Positions 61,498 to 64,000 of a stretch of DNA of 64,000 nucleotides are shown piece by piece. Within the stretch, counting starts at the first letter, position 1, and every line of letters starts with the position of its first letter. Under the pieces are notes generated by a model. It ran no database searches. It worked only from the letters and a program-made list of their open reading frames with translations, and was not told where the DNA came from. A program made the position numbers and the translations under genes. The stretch is from JAPPHY01 sp034423135 (GTDB lineage Bacteria > Chloroflexota > Dehalococcoidia > Lucifugimonadales > UBA2985), in the NCBI GenBank assembly GCA_034423135.1, contig DAOUJC010000008.1:1-64000 (forward strand), in the 5' to 3' direction.

Positions 61498-62682
61498 CTG
61501 AGAGCCGGATACCTGCACTGCATCGGCGGGGCCAGCGGCGACATGCTGCTGGGCGCGCTGCTCGACGCGGGACTGCCTCTCGATGACCTGCGCACCGAGC
61601 TTGCGAAGCTGCCGGTGGACGGATTCTCTCTGGAAGCGGCTGTGGCGCATCGCGGCGTAATACGCGGGACGCTGGTCACGGTGTCTCACGAGCCACGCGC
61701 AGCCGGCGCGTATTCCATGCGCGATTTCATGGGCATGATTGACGGCAGCGCGCTTGCCGCGCCGGTCAGAGCGCGCGCCCGTCTTGTCATGGAGCGGCTG
61801 GAAGAGGCCGAGACACGCGTCCACGGCGAGGGCCACGCGCTCCATGAGCTTGGAGACCTGGACACGATTGTGGACGTGGTCGGAGTCGTGGCAGGGCTGT
61901 CGCTGCTGGGCGTTGAGAAGCTTTACTCGTCGCCGCTGCCGTGCGGATGGGGAGTCATTTCGTCACGGAAGGGGCCGCTGCCGTCGCCCGCGCCGGCCAC
62001 CATGCAGCTCATTCATATGTCGGGCGCGAAGGTCGTCCCGCCGCGCGGGCCGTACCTGTCGGCGGGCGAGCTTGTGACGCCCACGGGCGCAGCGCTCATA
62101 ACCACGCTTGCGGACTTCGACGCTCCGCCCATGCGCGTCGAGAGTCTTGGCTACGGCGCAGGCTCGCGCGACTCGGAGGAGATCCCGAACGTGCTGGCGC
62201 TGTGGGTGGGCGAGGCCGATGAGAGCGTCGCTGCGCCGCAGGTGTCGCTGCTTGAGACCAACATCGACGATTCGACGCCTGAGCTTCTGGGGCACGTTCA
62301 GGACGTGCTCATGGGCAGGGGAGCGCTCGACGCATGGTTCACGCCCATACAGATGAAGAAGAACCGGCCTGCGGTTACGCTCAGCGTGCTCTGCCGTCCC
62401 GGCATGGAATCTGACTTGGCCGGCGCGATTCTGAAGGAGACAACCACGCTGGGAGTCAGGGTACAGACGCTGAGGCGGTACGAGGCGGACCGAGAGGTGA
62501 TTGCGGTCAACACGTCGTTAGGACGGGCCGGAGTCAAGGTGAAGCGCGTGGAGGGCCGCGTGGCGGGCGTTTCGCCGGAGTTCGAGGACTGCCGTGAGAT
62601 TGCGCTGCGGGAGGGCCTGCCCCTGCAGGAGGTGTACAGGAGGGTCGAGAGGGATGCCAGAGCAGAGCTTGGCATTGAATAA
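61498..62682 (+). CDS. larC: Nickel-pincer cofactor biosynthesis protein LarC
   Basis: 394 residues if started at CTG 61498. The conserved N-terminus reads LRAGYLHCIGGASGDMLLGALLDAGL, directly after a TAG stop at 61492, and AGGAG lies 6 nt before the CTG. The nearest ATG (61543) would cut off that conserved part. LarC inserts nickel into the pyridinium dithiodicarboxylate cofactor in a CTP-dependent step. LHELGDLDTIVDVVGVVAGL, SSPLPCGWG, PTGAAL, LETNIDDSTPE and MKKNRPAVTLSVLC are family motifs. Unlike some Lactobacillus genes it is a single frame, without LarC1/LarC2 frameshift. No larA, larB or larE is in view. Confidence 0.9.
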   Translation: MRAGYLHCIGGASGDMLLGALLDAGLPLDDLRTELAKLPVDGFSLEAAVAHRGVIRGTLVTVSHEPRAAGAYSMRDFMGMIDGSALAAPVRARARLVMERLEEAETRVHGEGHALHELGDLDTIVDVVGVVAGLSLLGVEKLYSSPLPCGWGVISSRKGPLPSPAPATMQLIHMSGAKVVPPRGPYLSAGELVTPTGAALITTLADFDAPPMRVESLGYGAGSRDSEEIPNVLALWVGEADESVAAPQVSLLETNIDDSTPELLGHVQDVLMGRGALDAWFTPIQMKKNRPAVTLSVLCRPGMESDLAGAILKETTTLGVRVQTLRRYEADREVIAVNTSLGRAGVKVKRVEGRVAGVSPEFEDCREIALREGLPLQEVYRRVERDARAELGIE

Positions 62683-62710
62683 GGTGCGAGGGCACGCGTG
62701 GGGAGCCGGC

Positions 62711-62747
62711 CCCGCTCAATCCCTTCGACAAGCTCAGGGTGAGCGGG
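62711..62747 (-). repeat. Type A interspersed hairpin repeat
   Basis: Reversed A unit, arms CCCGCTCA/TGAGCGGG, between larC and hemL. Confidence 0.8.
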
Positions 62748-62821
62748 TTGATGTGCGCCTGCGTGCCTTCCCATGTGTCCACCGATCGATGAACACTGAC
62801 CGCGGCAAAGGAGGGTAGCCC

Positions 62822-64000
62822 GTGGATACGTCACGCTCGGCCAACCTGTTTGGAAGGTCGCAGGCCGTCATACCGGGCGGTGTGAACAGTCCCGTTCGTT
62901 CCTTCCGCGCGGTAGGCGGCGGGCCGCTCTTCATCCGGCGCGGCCAGGGCTCCCGTGTGTGGGACGAGGACGACAACGAGTTCATCGACTACGTGCAATC
63001 GTGGGGGCCGCTGATCCTAGGACACGCGCACCCTGAGGTCGTAGAGGCGCTGAGCGAGGCGCTTGCAAAGGGGCTTACCTTCGGCGCTCCCACGGAGGGC
63101 GAGTTGGAGCTGGCGGAGATCATCACGAACGCGCTGCCGTCGGTGGAGATGGTGCGGCTGGTCAGCTCCGGCACGGAGGCGGCGATGAGCGCCGTGAGGG
63201 CGGCGAGGGCCTACACCGGGCGCGACAAGATCATCAAGTTCGCGGGCTGCTACCACGGCCACGCCGACGGCCTGCTTGTGGAGGCCGGTTCAGGCGGCGC
63301 AACCTACAGCGTGCCCAACAGCGCCGGGGTTCCCGCCGCGTACGCAGGCGAGACACTCGTGGCGCGCTACAATGACCTGGCGTCCGTCGAGAGGCTCTTC
63401 GACGCGCACCGGGGCGGTGTGGCGGCCGTGATTCTGGAACCGGTTGCCGGGAATGTGGGCGTGATTCCGCCCGCGGACGGCTTCCTGGAAGGGCTGCGGG
63501 CGCTCACGCGCAGGGAGGGAGCACTCCTGATATTCGATGAGGTGATAACGGGGTTCAGAGTGGCCTACGGAGGCGCTCAGACGCTCTACGGCGTGACTCC
63601 GGACCTGACGTGCCTGGGCAAGATCATCGGCGGGGGCCTGCCTGTAGGCGCGTATGGCGGTCGCAGGGAGGTCATGGAGGTTGTGGCGCCCCTCGGCTCC
63701 ATGTACCAGGCTGGGACGCTCTCCGGCAACCCGCTTGCGGTGACGGCGGGCATCGCTACGCTCAGGGCGCTCGAGCGGCCGGGCGTGTACGAGGGCCTGG
63801 AGTCGCTGTCGTCCAGACTGGTTGAGGGGATCGCGGCGGCGGCCGCGGAGACACACCTGCCGCTGGTCGTGAATCGCGTAGGCTCCATGATGTCGGCGTT
63901 CTTCAATGACGCGCCGGTTGTGGATGCGGACTCTGCGATGACCAGCGACCGAGTCCGCTATGCCGCGTACTTCCGCAGAATGCTGGAGAGCGGCGTGTAT
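62822..64000 (+). CDS. hemL: Glutamate-1-semialdehyde 2,1-aminomutase, C-terminus outside window
   Basis: 393 codons visible, running off the right edge. The GTG at 62822 has AGGAGG 8 nt upstream. Motifs: FPGR-like opening varied to SQAVIPGGVNSPVRSF, SSGTEAAMSAVRAARAYTGRDKIIKFAGCYHGHAD, LIFDEVITGFRVAYGGAQ and PLP Lys 267 in CLGKIIGGGLPVGAYGG, then YQAGTLSGNPLAVTAG. It moves the amino group of glutamate-1-semialdehyde to make 5-aminolevulinate, the substrate of HemB. It is 17 kb away from the hemA-B operon. Confidence 0.95.
   Translation, partial: MDTSRSANLFGRSQAVIPGGVNSPVRSFRAVGGGPLFIRRGQGSRVWDEDDNEFIDYVQSWGPLILGHAHPEVVEALSEALAKGLTFGAPTEGELELAEIITNALPSVEMVRLVSSGTEAAMSAVRAARAYTGRDKIIKFAGCYHGHADGLLVEAGSGGATYSVPNSAGVPAAYAGETLVARYNDLASVERLFDAHRGGVAAVILEPVAGNVGVIPPADGFLEGLRALTRREGALLIFDEVITGFRVAYGGAQTLYGVTPDLTCLGKIIGGGLPVGAYGGRREVMEVVAPLGSMYQAGTLSGNPLAVTAGIATLRALERPGVYEGLESLSSRLVEGIAAAAAETHLPLVVNRVGSMMSAFFNDAPVVDADSAMTSDRVRYAAYFRRMLESGVY

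Overview
The window is a 64 kb piece of a GC-rich bacterial chromosome. I infer a member of the Chloroflexota, probably near Dehalococcoidia/SAR202. This rests on the mix of gene families: paired class III CoA-transferases, a DUF5679 micro-zinc-ribbon, (TP)n-linked lipoproteins, aroQ-pepP-efp order, system I cytochrome c maturation genes and an Lhr-type helicase. It is not proven by a marker gene. I see no rRNA, tRNA, CRISPR array, transposase, prophage or plasmid gene. Both ends cut through genes: a class V aminotransferase at the left and hemL at the right.

Layout. 1-8.4 kb: partial aminotransferase, a DUF192 lipoprotein, a 1425-residue Lhr helicase, an unusual membrane J-domain protein and a 41-residue membrane peptide. 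8.4-11.6 kb: two adjacent CaiB/BaiF CoA-transferases and a cupin. 12-14.5 kb: a coupled nucleotidyltransferase/aminotransferase pair behind a long leader, with a strong promoter flanked by two identical-format operators. 14.5-18.2 kb: a protein of unknown function, a quinone-oxidoreductase-like MDR enzyme, a DUF1786 protein and a Zn-ribbon Nudix hydrolase. 18.2-23 kb: a ccm cluster (ccmG-like, ccmF, ccmH plus two uncharacterised membrane proteins). 23-24.8 kb: coiled-coil protein, coaD, rsmD. 24.9-27.1 kb: NDP-forming acyl-CoA synthetase alpha-like protein and a retropepsin/partner pair. 27.8-32.9 kb: aroQ, pepP-like peptidase, efp, xseA, xseB, a formyltransferase and a GNAT enzyme. 32.9-38.2 kb, minus strand: clpX, clpP, tig, then aspS. 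38.3-42 kb: lipoproteins, then thrC, NIL-domain and ThiS/MoaD-like genes. 42.3-49 kb: tgt, then a compact tetrapyrrole operon (siroheme dehydrogenase, hemA, hemC, cobA-hemD fusion, hemB). 49-57 kb: ogt, LiaF-like protein, dnaE, DUF4143 ATPase, enoyl-CoA hydratase, DUF5679. 57-64 kb: a GT-C membrane glycosyltransferase with PA14 domain and two small unknowns, a sulfite-oxidase-type molybdoprotein, larC and partial hemL.

How the genes work together. hemL, hemA, hemB, hemC and hemD make uroporphyrinogen III. The CobA half and the Met8-like dehydrogenase branch to siroheme/corrinoid. The ccm genes attach haem to cytochrome c. Trigger factor, ClpP and ClpX form one proteostasis operon. The CoA-transferases, acyl-CoA synthetase and enoyl-CoA hydratase point to acyl-CoA metabolism.

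Most unusual signals: (1) two interspersed hairpin repeat families (A and B) that share arms and loop but carry compensatory inner-stem changes, arranged BIME-like in alternating orientation; (2) a dual TTTAAC-N5-GTTAAA operator and a ~350-nt structured leader before the aminotransferase/nucleotidyltransferase pair; (3) an EF-P with Gln at the position normally holding the modified Lys/Arg; (4) a thrC-NIL-sulfur-carrier cluster whose carrier ends GGSR rather than GG; (5) a LarC whose only sensible start is CTG, plus many TTG starts and several apparently leaderless promoters.
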